Shown one piece after another: positions 10,907 to 25,788 of a stretch of 64,000 nt of DNA. Both the position numbers and the translations under genes were made by a program. The first letter of the stretch is position 1. Every line of letters begins with the position of its first letter. This DNA comes from Enoplolaimus lenunculus (taxonomy: Eukaryota; Nematoda; Enoplea; Enoplida; Thoracostomopsidae): assembly GCA_030248215.1 (NCBI GenBank), contig JASANG010000169.1, positions 1 through 64,000 of the forward strand, written 5' to 3'. The notes beneath the pieces are model-generated. The model worked only from the letters and a program-made list of their open reading frames with translations, had not been told where the DNA came from and did not search any database.

Positions 10907-13900
10907 GTGAAAATCGTTCTGCATCCCAACTGGCTTATATTTAGCTCGTTCGTTACGCTTGCTGTTCTCTTAATGTGTTGTATTACCTGTCACGTGTATT
11001 TTACATGGATAATTTTCATTGGAAATTTTGATTTCATTCTTAGCAAGGAATCGGTGTTCAACTAAAGCATATTATTTCAAATTTAATTTTATGTTACTTT
11101 ACTTTTATTCCGTTATTTGCATCCGTTGGTTTTTCGACGAACTCTATTTGTGTTTGCTTGTTCGTAAATTTTGAAATTTTTGCCACGATCTTTTCAAAGT
11201 GGGGTTTTTGCAAACATTGTGCACTGAGTAAAATGTTTTCACCTGTCAAAGATTTTTGCCGTGCCTATGTGTAGTTAGTCAGCTAACATTACCTTCTTTT
11301 TTATTAACAATACTGATTAGCGTAGAAGTTTTAACACTAGCGTATCGTATTGTGTTAATCAGTATATATCTAATAATTGCACATGGCAAAATTTTCTAGT
11401 CGTCTGAGCTCTAGCATTGTTCCAAAATTTATTATTCAGATTCCGCGTCCGTAAAATCCCTTTACTGCGAAGGTTAAATCGTAATTATTAATGTATCGGA
11501 TACTGGTTGTTTGCGGTTATGGTTCAGAATATCATAAAAACTGCTTTTTATATAGGAAATATATACATATATATAACTCAACTCAAAAGTAGTCACTGAC
11601 ATGAAATGAAAAGCCAAGCCCAACCATTAATTTTTAAATCCGTGAATAACTGAATACATAACTTCGAATCGATTCAAATACTCCCGCAGTGCACAATTTA
11701 GATCCTATGTATCAGGTTAACATCTGGTTCCGGTAAAATTTACTATCCGGTATGAAGGTACAACCAGATATCCGGTCCCGGTTTAATATCTAGCACAAAC
11801 TGATAAACCTGCCGGATATTTACGCTTGTGGCGCCGAACATGACAAACTGCTTTTTACACGCGAGCGTCTTTAATATCTTGCTGCGATTACATTTCTGGG
11901 CAAATCAAGAAGTCAAGTTTTGACACGTTTTGAGCTACTTTTAACTTATGTAAGTGAACGAGAGTTAAATGCATTTTTCGTTAAATAATTTCAGTTTATC
12001 AACAGCAATTATGAACCTTTTAAACATATGAAAACCTTGAGCGCGCTAAAAATACAGCGAAATAATAAATGATTTTAATACATATACACGTATACAATAT
12101 CCGGTATCCGGTCCCTGCTCTGGTAAAAAATTCAATATTTCCGGTTCCGGTATTCGCCAAATTATTATCCGGTCGCACAGTACCGGTTTGGTATCCAGTT
12201 ACCGATTGACCACTGGTACATTGACATATCATATGAACACATTTCCTTGAAACCCGCGTGATTCTACTCGCCATGACATATTAAACCAGTCGTATTGGGA
12301 CTACATGTATAGAGCGAAGCTCGAACAGACGTGAGCAGTTAAGCTAATATGCAAATTAGTTATTAGCTAACGAGTCATTTATTGGTTTTCGAGGTTTGTA
12401 AACAATTTATTCAAATTCCTCGCGCTCAAAAACCCTTCAGTAACACTAATAATTTGAGAAATAATTTAAAAAGCCATTATTTAGGCTTATTAATTAAGCA
12501 AATATGATAATTAGCTATTAGCTAACTATTCGGTTATCGGTTTTGAGGGTTTGTAAACAATTTATTCAAATTCCTCGCACCCGAAAACCCATTATTGCTG
12601 AAATTAGATTGCTTGTAAGTGTAACCCTAATAATTAGTGATATTGTAAAAACGCCTAATTTAGTCTTATCAATTATATTTGTATGCAAATTATCTATTAG
12701 CTAAAATAATTAGTGAAATATTGTAGAAAGTCCTAATTTAGGCTTAATTAATTATGCAAATTAGCCTGTACGTACCTAATTAACGGCTTAAAATTTTACA
12801 ACCCAAATGTGTGGTTAACACCCCAGGATAATTGGCTTTCAAACAAAAAAGTTTATCAAAATCGGTTCAGCCGTTCCTGAGATTCATTTCGGACGGACGG
12901 ACGGACATCCACTTTTCGACCCCCAAGTACAACACATATAACGCGTCGCGAAACTCCAAGCTTCGCTCAATAATTTAAGAAGTCCTAATTTGTCTTTACT
13001 ATTTAATTATCGGTTTTGGAGGTTTGTACACAATTTATTCAAATTTCTCGCACCTAAAAACCCTTTGGTGCTCAAATTATATTGCTGGTAACCTTAATAA
13101 TTAGTGAAATATATATTGCAAAACTAAAAAGTCCTAATTTCGGCTGATAAACTATGCTAATATGCAAATTATCTATTAGCTAACTACTCAGTTATCGGTT
13201 TTGGAGGTTAGTAAACAGTCTATGCACATTCCTTGCACCTAATGGAGAAGTATTTTGGAATAATATGTCTTAACAGTAGTGAGGTATAGAAAATATTGTC
13301 CATAATGGAAAAGTCGACTATTGCTTGTTTTGCGTTGATTGTTTGTGTTATATTTGAAGCTATATGGTTGTCAACAAAAATAAATTATTTCAATAAGCTT
13401 AGAATAATTAATTATTTGATATGCTTTAATAATTTTATATTACAAAAATTTTTTCAAATCAGGATTGAAAAGATAACAACTTTTTCAAATTGCAATAATT
13501 TTTGAATGATTACTTAGTTAATATGCTTTCAAGTCCTAGATTTGAAACAGTAACTTTATAAATAAACTTAACATGATTAATTAGTTGGTATGTACCAGGC
13601 CAGCTGGTATCAGTTATACACTCCAGTAGGAGGGTGTGATGACTCCCATGTGAGTAATTACTCGAGGGGGTAAAACTTCAATTTTTCATAAAACTCCTCA
13701 AAACCTTTTGTGAAGGGGTAAAAACCGAATTTTTTAGAAAACCGCTGGCAACACATAATATAGCGAGGCGGGGGGTAAAAACTGAATTTTTAAAAAAACC
13801 CTTGCAATCCCGCGTCAGAGAGGTACAAACCTCATTTTTCATAAAAAACCGCTCACAACCGCTCGTGACGAGGGTAAAATCAGCATTTTTCATAAAAACC

Positions 13901-16900
13901 GCTCACAACCCCTTGTAAAGATGGGTACAAACCTTATTTTTTCATCATCCCCCAAAACCAACGCATCCGGTGGTGGAGATAACTAACATTATTCGTAAAA
14001 CCCCATGTGATTAATTACCTTGTAATTAATTACCACGACAAACACACGTGGGGGGTAAACCAACATTTTTATAAAACCCTATGTGATTAATTACGTCGTA
14101 ATTAATTACCCCGACAGCCCCACCGGTGAGGGCAAAACCCCTGTTTTTCATCTACTTATGTATTTCATGTTTATATTTAAACATTGGATTGGACCGTCCG
14201 TTTTTATTCCAAGGCCGGTAGCCTTTTTAATTTTTGTCAGATGTCGATTCTTATTCTTACCATGTTCATATTTTTTATATCGTGTACATATTGATTGATT
14301 TTGTAACACGATTTTAGTTTGCATGTTCAGTAGATTACAACATAGTGGTTTTACTAACTAAAAGCTGCCATTTAATTGTATTTTTAAGTAACCCAGCCAT
14401 CCATTTGTATTGTGATGTTAGTAAATGTTTTGGTTACTGACTGAACAGTGGTGTCGTATAAAAAATGACTCCCAAAAAAGGCCCCCCGGGCATATTTTCA
14501 CGGAGGTCTGATTTTCACAATACTGTCGTGCGAAAAACGACCCCCATTATAAAGAGACCATGAGACCCCCGGGTCATTTTTACAAATGACCCACGTTAAA
14601 AAGAGGCCCCCGGTTAGTTTTGCTCAGAACTATGCTAAAATTATCATCTCAGGAAAATAAATTACTTCTCTCTGGCGAATATTCTTTAGCACAGTGAAAG
14701 CTTAATTTAGATAACAAAACGAAGGTGCAGGCGATTAAGAATTAAAAAATTTACTGGAAAATTCAAAACAAACATATACATTGGCGTAGCCAGAATTTTG
14801 GTTTGAGGGCCCAAATCGCTGAACTGTTATGGATGGTGCTTTACTTGTGTATTTTATGCCTGAGGTGTGTAATTACAAATAAGGAATGCTTTGCGAAAAC
14901 CAAATGCAGTTCAAATATTTTATGTTCTCGACTGAAACTAGAATTTTTCAGTAAACATTCGAGGTTTTTCTACTCCACTCCTCCGAACTAGTGCCGAGGT
15001 CAAGATTAATGATTTCGAGAATTTCTACTTTTAGCCATCTTACTTGGAGATATGCGGGCTCCGTTAGTGTACACTGTCCACAAAACTCAATTAGAAATAG
15101 TGATGTGCCGATTGCAAAGTTTTGCCAAGGCCGATACCGGTTCTAAACCTACATATGCATGCCGATATAGATGTCTATACTAATATTATTACAATCATGG
15201 TTTAAGGGACGCTCGTGTGACTAAATTGCATGGTCATAAGCAACCGCAAAGACTTAAAACCTAATAATTAAAAACAACTGTGACAACATTTAATTTCGTT
15301 CAATGAATGACATCTCAATAAGGGTATTTGCCAAGGATAAGGGCGTTATATTTAGTACATTTTATTTGAAAGCAGCACCTAGTCATTTCTGCGGCATTGA
15401 ATAGGAGGTCATTTTTTATGGGGGTCAATATTTCATTCCTATATTGGCCGTGTAAAAATGTCCGGGGGTCAATTTTTCACACGACAGTACTATAAAAATC
15501 GGATCCCCATGAAAATGCGCCCTGGGGTCATTTTTAGGGGGTCTTTTTTTCATGCGTCAGCGGTCCGAAATTTGAAAATACAAAGTTGTACTTGTCGTCT
15601 ACGGCTATAAAGTAACCAATCAGAAACGTACAACATTTCAGAAAACGTTCCATCGTGGGCTAGCCCAAGTGCTAACTGCTAATTTCGCTTTGGACTATCC
15701 CAATTCGTAATTGGGCTGAATCGGCCTGGGCTACGAAAAATAGGTATATATTGCTGAGACGCGTGCAACTATTTTTGGATTAAATATATGTACATATAAA
15801 GAGTCTTTTGCAAAATTTTGTTGAGTGTAAATTTACTTCCGAGTGTGTTTTTGTCGACTAGAAAATTGGAGAAATGAAACTGTGCAAGGTAGCTGTGGTT
15901 TGTGTACAAGCTTTAGAAGTATATAATGCTACAGACTAAGCTGAAGTCTGCTGAACGTAATCATTTGAATGAAATTTCAACGAGTGTGTATTAGCTTAGA
16001 TAGTTGGGTTAAAAATAAATCCAATGCCAAGCGTCGCTTTACATTTTTTGTAGTTTTTATTTTGGATTAAACACGTTTCTCAATTTTTATTTTTTTATTT
16101 TCAGTTGTTACGACTCGCTAAGGATTTATAAATTTATGAATGATAAAATAGGTGTTTGTCGCATAGGGGCTCAAACTCAACTTCTTTTATAAGGCTTTAC
16201 ATAAAAGTGTTACAAGTACAACCAAAACTGAGTGTGAAATTATGTTTGCTTGGTGAAGATTAATTTCATTCACATAATAATTTGTCAACGTTCAAAAATT
16301 GTTTTAAGATTATTCTGCCAGGTTCGCGTCATGGCAAGAGTTTTAAATTTTACTTTGCTGAACAGGTGTTTTCTGCCTGTGAATTTCAGCAGTGTAATTA
16401 TTCAGAGCTAGGTTGCAGGTGAAATTTGGAGGATATTACGTTTCGTCTGAACTATCTCCTCATGAATTACTTGCCAAACAAGGTCTCTGTATCATGTTTG
16501 AGTCACTAAAACTTTAATCGTTTAACGTGGGTGTTATTACTTTCATGTTTTTGTAAAAGTAAAGCGTGTATTTTATGAAATTGTGTAATGTTTTTTTGCA
16601 CAATTTTTATTGCTTTGTTTTGATTTTATGAACTTCGTTTTATGGCATTTCTGACTAATGGTACCTTTTGTACACTTCCCTCCACAACGTCAAGTAAGCT
16701 TTTTCCAGAATCTAGGCCAAAGCCTAGGCTTAGTTTAAGCAGCCAATCTGTTATACCAGATGTAAATTTTGTATTGTTTTTGCAGCGATAAATTATTGAA
16801 ATGACTATAATAGATCATTTACACCCTGCAGTCGGTCAGGAGATTCTGCTCGATCTAAAACGGCATTGCACAAATAAAGTAGTGTATTGTTTTAACTTTG

Positions 16901-19900
16901 AAATTTTTTTTACATTAACTTAGTGTTAGACGATTTGAATGGTGGTGTCTACTTCAGTGGCGGATCCAGTCTTCTGGTTGGGGAGGATACTCTTAGGGTG
17001 TTGAAATTTTTACAGATTTTAAAGTCTATTCAGTATGGTCCGCCAACTGGGAGGCTGGCTGGCTGGGTGCACTGGTGAGGGTGTTGATCCATACTGCCAA
17101 TACCCCCGTTTTGATCTTCCTCAACGTGAAATAATTTTGTTTGAAGAAAGGTATTCGCTTAATCTGGTGTATTTTAGATATTCCTTATCCGCGGCAACGA
17201 AATCTAACTTCAATGGTTTATTTTCGGTGATTGTCAAGTAGGGATGTGCGGATTAATCGGGATCGGTAATAATAGGCACTTTTCGTTAGTATCGGCATCG
17301 GCACTGCAAAACAATTGCCGGTTTTATGCCGGTAGCTTTTACACATGACAGTGAGTTAGAATGCTAACATTTTCACTATTGTAGTATGTCGGTGTGTATG
17401 ATCATGGAAACTGTTATTTCTCGTTCGTTTGTGTGAAAAAATTAAACCAGTCGTAGTGGGACTACATTTATTGAGCGAAGCTCGAACACACGTAAGCAAT
17501 TAAGGTAATATGCAAATTAGTTATTAGCTAACTATTCATTTATCGGTTTTGGAGGTTTGTAAGCAATTTCCTCAGATTCCTCGCACCCAAAAACCCTTCA
17601 GCCACCCTATAATTTTTGGAATAATTTAAAAAGTCCTAATTTTGTCTTGTCAATTAAGCTAATATGCAAATTAACTATTAGCTAACTATTCAATTATCGG
17701 TGTTGGAGATTTGTAAACAATTTATTCAGATTCCTCGCACCCAAAAACCTTCAGTGAACCCTAAAAATTATTGAAATAATTTAAAAAGTCATAGTTTTGC
17801 CTTGTTAATTAAGCTAATATGCAAATTAGGTATTAGCTAAGTATTCAATTATCGGTTTTGGATGTTTGTAAACTATTTATTCATATTCCACGTACCTAAA
17901 AACCCTTTAGTGCTGAAATTATATTGCTTTTAACCTTAATAATTAGTGAAATATTGTAAAAAGTCCTAATTTAGGCTTATAACCTATACTAATATTAAAT
18001 TATCTATTAGCTAACTGCTCAATCATCGGGTTTGTAGGTTTGTAAACAGTCTACGTAGATTCCTCGCACCCAAAAACCCTTTAATGCTAAAATTAGATTG
18101 CTTCTAACTGTAATAATTAGTGAAATATTATGGAAAATCCTAATTTAGGCTTATATAATTATGCAAATTAGCCTATAGCTACTAAACGGCTTGCAATTTT
18201 AAAACCCCAATGCGAGGTTAACACCCCAGAATAATTGGCTTTCAAACAAAAAAAGTTTATGAAAATCGGTTCAGCCGTTCCTGGGATTCTTTTCGGACGG
18301 ACAGACGGACGGACGGACATCCACCTTTCGACCCCCAAGTACAAAACATAAAACGCTTCGCGAAACTCCGAGCTTCGCTCGGAGTTTCGCTTCGCTCAAT
18401 GAGTCGTTCTCATCAAATGAATTATATATAATCTTTTATGGTTGTTAGGTTTTCAGTCTTCGCAGTAAGATCGGAGTTTCGCTGTTTTGTACTCTGGGAT
18501 CCAATGGTGGATGTCCGTCCGCCTCTCCGTCCGAAAAGAATCTCAGGAACGGCTCAATCGATTTTGATCAACTTTTTTGTTTGAAAGCCATTTATCCTGG
18601 GGTGTTAACCTCGCATTTGGGTTGTAAAATTTTAAGTCATTTATTAGAAACAGGCTAATTTGCATAATTAGTTAAGCCTAAATTAGGACTTTCTATATTG
18701 TTTCACTAATTATTACAGTTACAAGCAATATAATCTCAGCACTAAAGGGTTTTCAAGTGCGAGGAATTTGAATAAATTATTTACAAACCTCTAAACCGAT
18801 CTAATAGCTAATTTGCATATTACCTTAATTGACGCGACAAATCTAGGACTTTTTATGTTATTTCAGTAATTATTAGGGTTTACTGAAGGTTTTTGGGTGC
18901 GAGGAACCTGAATCAATTGTTTACAAACCTCTAAAACCGATAATTGACTAGTTAGCTAATAGATAATTTGCATATAAACAATTGATGAACCTAAATTAGG
19001 GGTTTTTTTAGCTTATTTACAATATTTCACTAATTATTAGGGGTACAACAATCTAATTTCAGCAATAATGGGTTTTTGGGTGCGAGGAATCTGAATCCTA
19101 CGTGGTGTCATTCTGAGACGATACCATGTGTGAACGATAGTTTACTTAATTCGTTCGATCAACAAATAAAAGTTAATCGATGCATTTGAAATCTCTACAT
19201 AAGGCATGTGTTTGCTATCGTAACATTTCTGTTGAACTTTGGTCACAAAGATTTTTGTTTTGTTAATTTCGGCAAGTTTTCACTGTATGTAAGGTCTGAG
19301 GTATCCTGCTCGTTCTATAAACAAATAAAGGTTAATCGATGCATTTGAAATCTCTACCTGAGGCATGTGTTGTTACTTTGCTATCGTAACATTTCTGTTG
19401 TTTGCTTACTAATATTTTTTATTAGTTTATAGTCAATAACAGATATATGAGGGGAAATATTAGTTGCTGAAAAGGTTTGATGAATTGCGCAAAACGAAGC
19501 AAAATTGTATACTTATGTAAATGTTTCATTGTAATGAAATGCGCAAAACCGAATATTTTTTATATTCAAAAGTTAAATTTCTCAACACCGGTAAGTTCTT
19601 ATAAATTCAGTGAATAGCCGGGATCGACGGATATTAATTACCAGAATAAGAGTCGAATTTTAACTAGATATAGCATCTAAATTTGTGCATGGTTGGCAGT
19701 ATTTGAGTCATGCAAATGTATATGCATGTTTAGTGATTTAAAAGTATATTTCAGGGCGCAACTGGAATTGCAATTTACCGGAACCGGGACTGGAATTTGA
19801 AAAAATGCCCAAACCGAAACCGGAAAATGAAAAATAAATGCCACCGAAAGATTCAGTTTAATTTTCTTTCTTACAATATTATTTGTGAAATTGGTTTTCT

Positions 19901-22900
19901 AATTTCACTATTAAAAAACTTGAGCTTATTAACTTGAAGAGAATGCAGTCGCAGCAAAACGTCTGGTGTTTCCAGATGAAAATGCTGTCAAATATCCGGT
20001 ATCCGTAAAGTATATACCGGAAACATATGTTGATTTTTTGCCGGATATTAAACCGGAACCGGATATCTGACCGATCATTGGTCAATACCGTAACGGCTTA
20101 AAAATTACATTTAAGCGTTGTGCAAAATTTTTGTCTTTGTTCTCATAAATTTCACAGTTTGAATGGAACATCAGTCAATAGCGAGCCGAGCTCCATAAAA
20201 GAGCTACTGAGACAACATATTCTGTTCGGGTCCAGACCGGACCTGTCTCCAACAATTTTTTCACAAAGGTACAAAGTTGCGCATTTCATTATAATTTACG
20301 ACAAACTAATGATGATGTAAGATAAAATAATACGCAATTTACAGTGGTTGAAGATGATATAACTTTTCCACAGTTAATGCAGATTGTTTAAGTAAACCTA
20401 TTTTGCGCATTTTACTACTTTTGGTTCATTTTAGTGATTTTGTTGCAATTAGTTCAGTTTTGTTTGTAAACTGTACGATTAAAAATCTGATGTATTTTCC
20501 CTCTAAACTTTGTGGTGAAATAGCTGAAAATTCGCGTAAGTTATTTGTTGGCTCGTTTTTTAAAAGTCGTACAGTGATTCGGCGATGAATATTTCAAATT
20601 ACGGATCCTGTTCCGGTATAACTTAGTTCCTTTTCTTTTTGGAACCCTGATATATAATGGAGATGTCTTACCCGGGGCCGGAGCCAGCAAAATACACTAG
20701 ACTTCGAATTTAATGTACCTAGATGTACGGTACTGTTTTTATTATATCGCGTCTCGCGACATTTTGTTCATACTCACATGTTGTGAAATTAGTGTTAATG
20801 CATTTGTTATGTGCCATATCGCGTCACGCGACATTCTGCGTATGGTAATGTAATAAACTTATTATGCTACGTTCGGATTCTGGCTCAATTGTGCCACGGG
20901 ACATTGTTTTTGGTCCCGTATGGCCTCGGCACCCTCTTGCCCCGGCCTCGGGACATCTCTTATATCCAGGTTTCACCCGAATTCCTGTTCCAGCCGGAAT
21001 TTTTTCAATAAGTTAACTCCTGTTAATGTTCCTACATTCTAAGATGCGGGAGCCAAATTTTTTTATGATTTTGTGACAAGTTATTCATAATCATTTAAAA
21101 AAGTCCAGCAGTAGGGCGATAAAAATCATTCAAAATTCCGGTTCCTGTTCAGGTAAATATAACTCTTTTTAGAACTTTGATTTACACACATATATGTATA
21201 AATAAATCTTTGCATTAAGTTTTATAGATCCAAGACGCGCTGCGGCCTTTGATTTTGGACAATGATGCATTGAAACATTTGATGGATCTTATGAATCAAG
21301 AAATGGAGCAAGGCTTGAGTGACGAAAAATCTGCCGTTATTAAAATGCTTCCATCGTATGTTCGGTCTGTTCCCAATGGCACTGGTAAGTTGACTGTGTT
21401 GTTTAGTGTTTACGCAATCAACAGTAATTGTATTTTGGCTGGAACAGGAATCGGAATTTAAAGTAATTTTCATCACCGAATTACTGATTTACTTTTTAGT
21501 AAAGTAGTTAGAAAATTTCGTGTCCGTCTAAGAGTTTTAGGCAATGCACTTCAGACATTTTTATTAAACAGCCGGAAAAGCAGGCATACAGGGGTGGCTC
21601 GATCTAACGGCCTTAGGATTTCGAGGCAAGCGCCCTAACACTACGCCAAGCAGCCCGCCTCTCGAACTGCTCATCGTCGACTCTATGTCTACAAGTATGA
21701 AAGGCTGCAGGCTATCATACAACACTATGTGCATGCGACCGGGACGCTTATATGCACTAATTGTTGACCAAATACTATGTTCATAGCGCGGCAGTATACC
21801 ATTGCACTAACGGTGTGGGCCCCATGTCAGTCTATGTAGAAACCGGGACTGCGGAGAATTTAGCTAAGCGGCGGAAAAATTGGATTACGGATGGTTTCGA
21901 TCTAGCGACCTACGGATCCTTACTCATTACTCAAACGATGTACCACTGTGCCTAACAGTTCGGCTCGTTGCAATATACGGAAGTATATTTTGAAACAGAT
22001 AACATTGTGCTTTGTTTAAGAACGTGGCTTGTATCTCGCGCTAGATCTTGGTGGAACAAATTTTCGAGTTCTAATGATCAACTTAAATACTCCGGATGCT
22101 GATATGGTTTCAAAAATTTATCGTATCCCTCAAGCCATTATGGTGGGCAGTGGAGATCAAGTCAGTACTTAGCCATAGCCGGTCACTATCTATTAAATTT
22201 ATGTACAAAACATTAAATCACTCTGTTTTAAGAAAAGTGTTTTAAGTGTAGTGAATTATTCGGTTACTTGAAATTCTTAGGCCTACTTTGATGCAAAAAA
22301 TTGGTATAAGGTGTTGCATGAGTTTTTCTCTTAACTGAGCAATAATATAACTTGCTATTAAGCGCTCGAAGGGCATTGTTGATTAAAATCTGATTGCCTT
22401 TCTGAAGAAAAAGTTTTATAATGCTATATCATTGGTACTCTAGTTTTCCGAATTATATAATATCCACGGCATCTATTTAGCCAAATGGCATTTTTTTCTA
22501 CGGTTATGGTGTTAGTTTTTAACGATCAGCGCCAGTGCTGATTACTTTTCTTGTTAATGAAGAGAAATGTCGTTTTAAGCTATTTGACCACATTGCACAA
22601 TGCATGGCGACGTTTATGGAAGAACACGGGTTAGTGGGCGTGAAATTGCCGCTCGGATTCACATTTTCGTTTCCGTGCTCGCAAGAAGGCCTGACTAGTG
22701 CTCGGTTGATAACGTGGACAAAAGGATTTAAAGCTGCTGGTGTCGAAGGAGAGGATGTTGTACAACTACTTCAAGCGGCTGTTCGTCGAAGAGGGGTACA
22801 GTATTAACTTTGGTTGAGTTTTATTTAAATACTTAGTCTGCTATTTCAGCTGTTTTGCAACTCGTGATTGTATTTTGGCATATGAATGGCAGTGTGGGAA

Positions 22901-25756
22901 CGGAATTGCGACTCTGATCTGAATTTCGATTGAAATCTAATTCCTATTCCGATTGCGAATATAATCGAATTTGAAATATGTAGTAATTATTCATCGTTTC
23001 AATCCTTTGCATGCAATTCTCTTACGTTTAGTAACAACGGGCGTTTATACAGTTAACAACGAGAATTTCTTATGGCATGGCAATTGCCATAGAAACATGA
23101 ATAATTACATGTGTATGCGAACTCACAGAACACTCTGAAACATTTCTGTTGATCTGGCCCATAGTAATTTCATTTTAAGACTTGTATGTAAAAAGTACGT
23201 ACTCTGAAAATTTCTAGCTCCTATTCAGGTGTAAAAATTCAAAACTTCTAGTTCCCTTCCCATTCAGGTATAAGTTTCCTTGTTCGTTCCCGCTATAATC
23301 AAGCTTTCTTTGACACCTTCATGAATAATATACTAATTCTTTAACTGTTCCGATTGTTTCTACTAAATTGCAGCATAAGCAGGTAGGATCGAGCTTTACA
23401 AACCATATAGGATTCGTGTGCAACTTTTTTGTTTTAGGACGTAGACATCGATGTTGTAGCGCTGTTAAATGATACAACTGGAACGCTAATGGCTTGTGCC
23501 CATCAAGATAACGCGTGCAATGTTGGTGTCATTGTAGGTGCGTGTGTATTCGTAAGAAAATTGTAATATGCTATTTAACAAAAAATGGTAATATTAATCA
23601 GACTGTACTAACTTTTTTACCATGTTAGAAAAACTGTTTGCTGCTAAATAATTCTAAATTTTTTCCTGAGAACAATGGCCGATATAAATTCAAAAAGCAT
23701 GGAATCTTGCTTTGGGAGCTCATTGCTATTTATTTTAATAATAACACTGAGTTTAGGTTGGAACCGTTAATGTTTGACATTTTTGGTTTCGCTTTAAAAC
23801 AATTCTCGTTTGTAGAGCTTCTTTGTGTTCATTTCCATACACTAAATACAGTTGATGAGTTTATTTCAGGTACCGGTTCAAATGCGTGCTATTTAGAAAA
23901 AATATCAAGGATACCCAAATTACCCGAGTCAACAACAGCGACAGAAAATGAAGAGGTGCGAAGTATTTTTCACAATGTTAACAACATTTTATCAGCAATC
24001 GGCCGAAGCCATCGCAAAAGAAGGGCAGAGATACGGAATATGGACCCGCCTAGGAATTTAATAAAAAATAGTTCATGGTATAGATTTCTACGCGTTGAGT
24101 TTAATTGGTGCCATTTTTATCCCCGGTTCTATAGTTATGGCCCATTAAATTTTAACTTGTTACCATATAAAACTTGTAGAAACAACAATCAAATTTGTGT
24201 ATGGAATATACCTGGTTAAGCTTATATGTTACGAACATATAAATGATAGATACTTCCTGTTCCAATCTGTGCGTGTTTGCACTATAATTTCGAGGGCCAT
24301 AATTTCTGAACCTTTGGTCTTGCAGCCGTAAGAATGGTGCCGTTGAATTCGTCTCGTCAATATCTATAGGATGGACCACTTTGTATCAAAATTCTACGGG
24401 GTCCAGATTCCGTAAGTCCATAACATCGAATTTTAACATTTTGTGTTATTTACTATAGATTTTCAATTAAGACCATGCACAAAGAACATATTTTTCCTAG
24501 TTTAGGGTAACTACACTTTATAATAAAAGTGTAAAAAATTATAGTTACAAGATCTATTATCATCAAGTTGAGTGATACGTGCGAAACACTTATGATGTGG
24601 AGACAATTTTTCATATCTTATTCGTTACGCACGAAAATATTTTATTTTGTGCAGTTTTTAACTTGCACAATCCTTGAGTCTGTTTTGCGTTTGTATGACA
24701 AAATTGTTGACTTTCGAACAACACTATTATCTATTTGTATAATGTATTGACGCTGTAAAACCTTTTATGAGGGCCTTGACCGGTACGACCCTGGCCAAGG
24801 TAAGAACACGTAAAGATACCTATGAACACATGAGGTATGATAGTTTCCGGTATAGAAATAACGTATTATGTTAATTTTATGTTCAAAATTAGTTATAAAT
24901 CGGTTATATATCTCGCAATTTTTTGTTACAGATATGCTGCAATTTATTGTTTGAAACAAGATATAAATTGTGAAATGCCTCCAAATTTGAAAAACCGGTA
25001 CACCCTGTCAGACAGGCAAATAGGTTTGGGAGATTTTTTAAGATAAAAGAACCTTTTGGTCAGGGTGTAACCGGATATCCGTTTCCGGTTCCAGTAAAAA
25101 TCGGTGTCCGTTTCCGTTATAGAAGTAACGGAAATGCTGTTGTTTTGCGTTCAAAATTAGTTCTTAATCGCGTATATGTGGCTATTTTTCATTACAGATA
25201 TGCTGTCATTGTTCGGAATAAAATGAAAATTACGAAATGCCTCCAAAATCTAAAAAAATTTCGATGCATCCGCCATTTTTTGCTTTGAATTTTTGAAATA
25301 CCGGTGAATATATGCACGCCTCAATTTAGTGTTTCCAGAAAATTAAAACATTTTTGAAACTTATACTACAGTTTCCGTTGGTGTGTATAGCAAACCCAGA
25401 GAAAAAAATTTCGTCTACAATTGTGTCTTGTGATTTCAGGAATCTCTAGCTTTAAATAAGTTATTATATAGGTGGTGCCCTTGGTAATGTTGTTGCGTAG
25501 ACAGGCCGTAGTACAGGTGTTCTGTGAACCATTTTGGTACTCTGCCGCAGATTATGGTTTAATATGAGTTTTAGATGATTATCAATACCGAATGGGGCGC
25601 GTTTGGCAGCAATGGTTGTATCGACTTTATTAGGACAGATTTTGATCGTGAAGTTGATAGATTGTCCGTAAATCCGGGTCGTCAAATGTAAGTGCAGACC
25701 GCTTTAGCTTTGCTTCAAGATCGCATTCTATTACTTTCAAGTATGTGTAGAGCTTG

Positions 25757-25788
<32 letters not shown>

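Noticed and set aside
13296-13505. A short frame beginning with a signal-peptide-like segment
   Set aside because: The rest is Asn/Ile/Phe-rich as expected from AT-rich intron DNA, with no homology that I recognise.
23638-24219. A 193-codon open frame on the plus strand
   Set aside because: It is hexokinase exon 6 (23870-23955) with intron sequence open by chance on both sides; the spliced join fits the enzyme family, the read-through does not.
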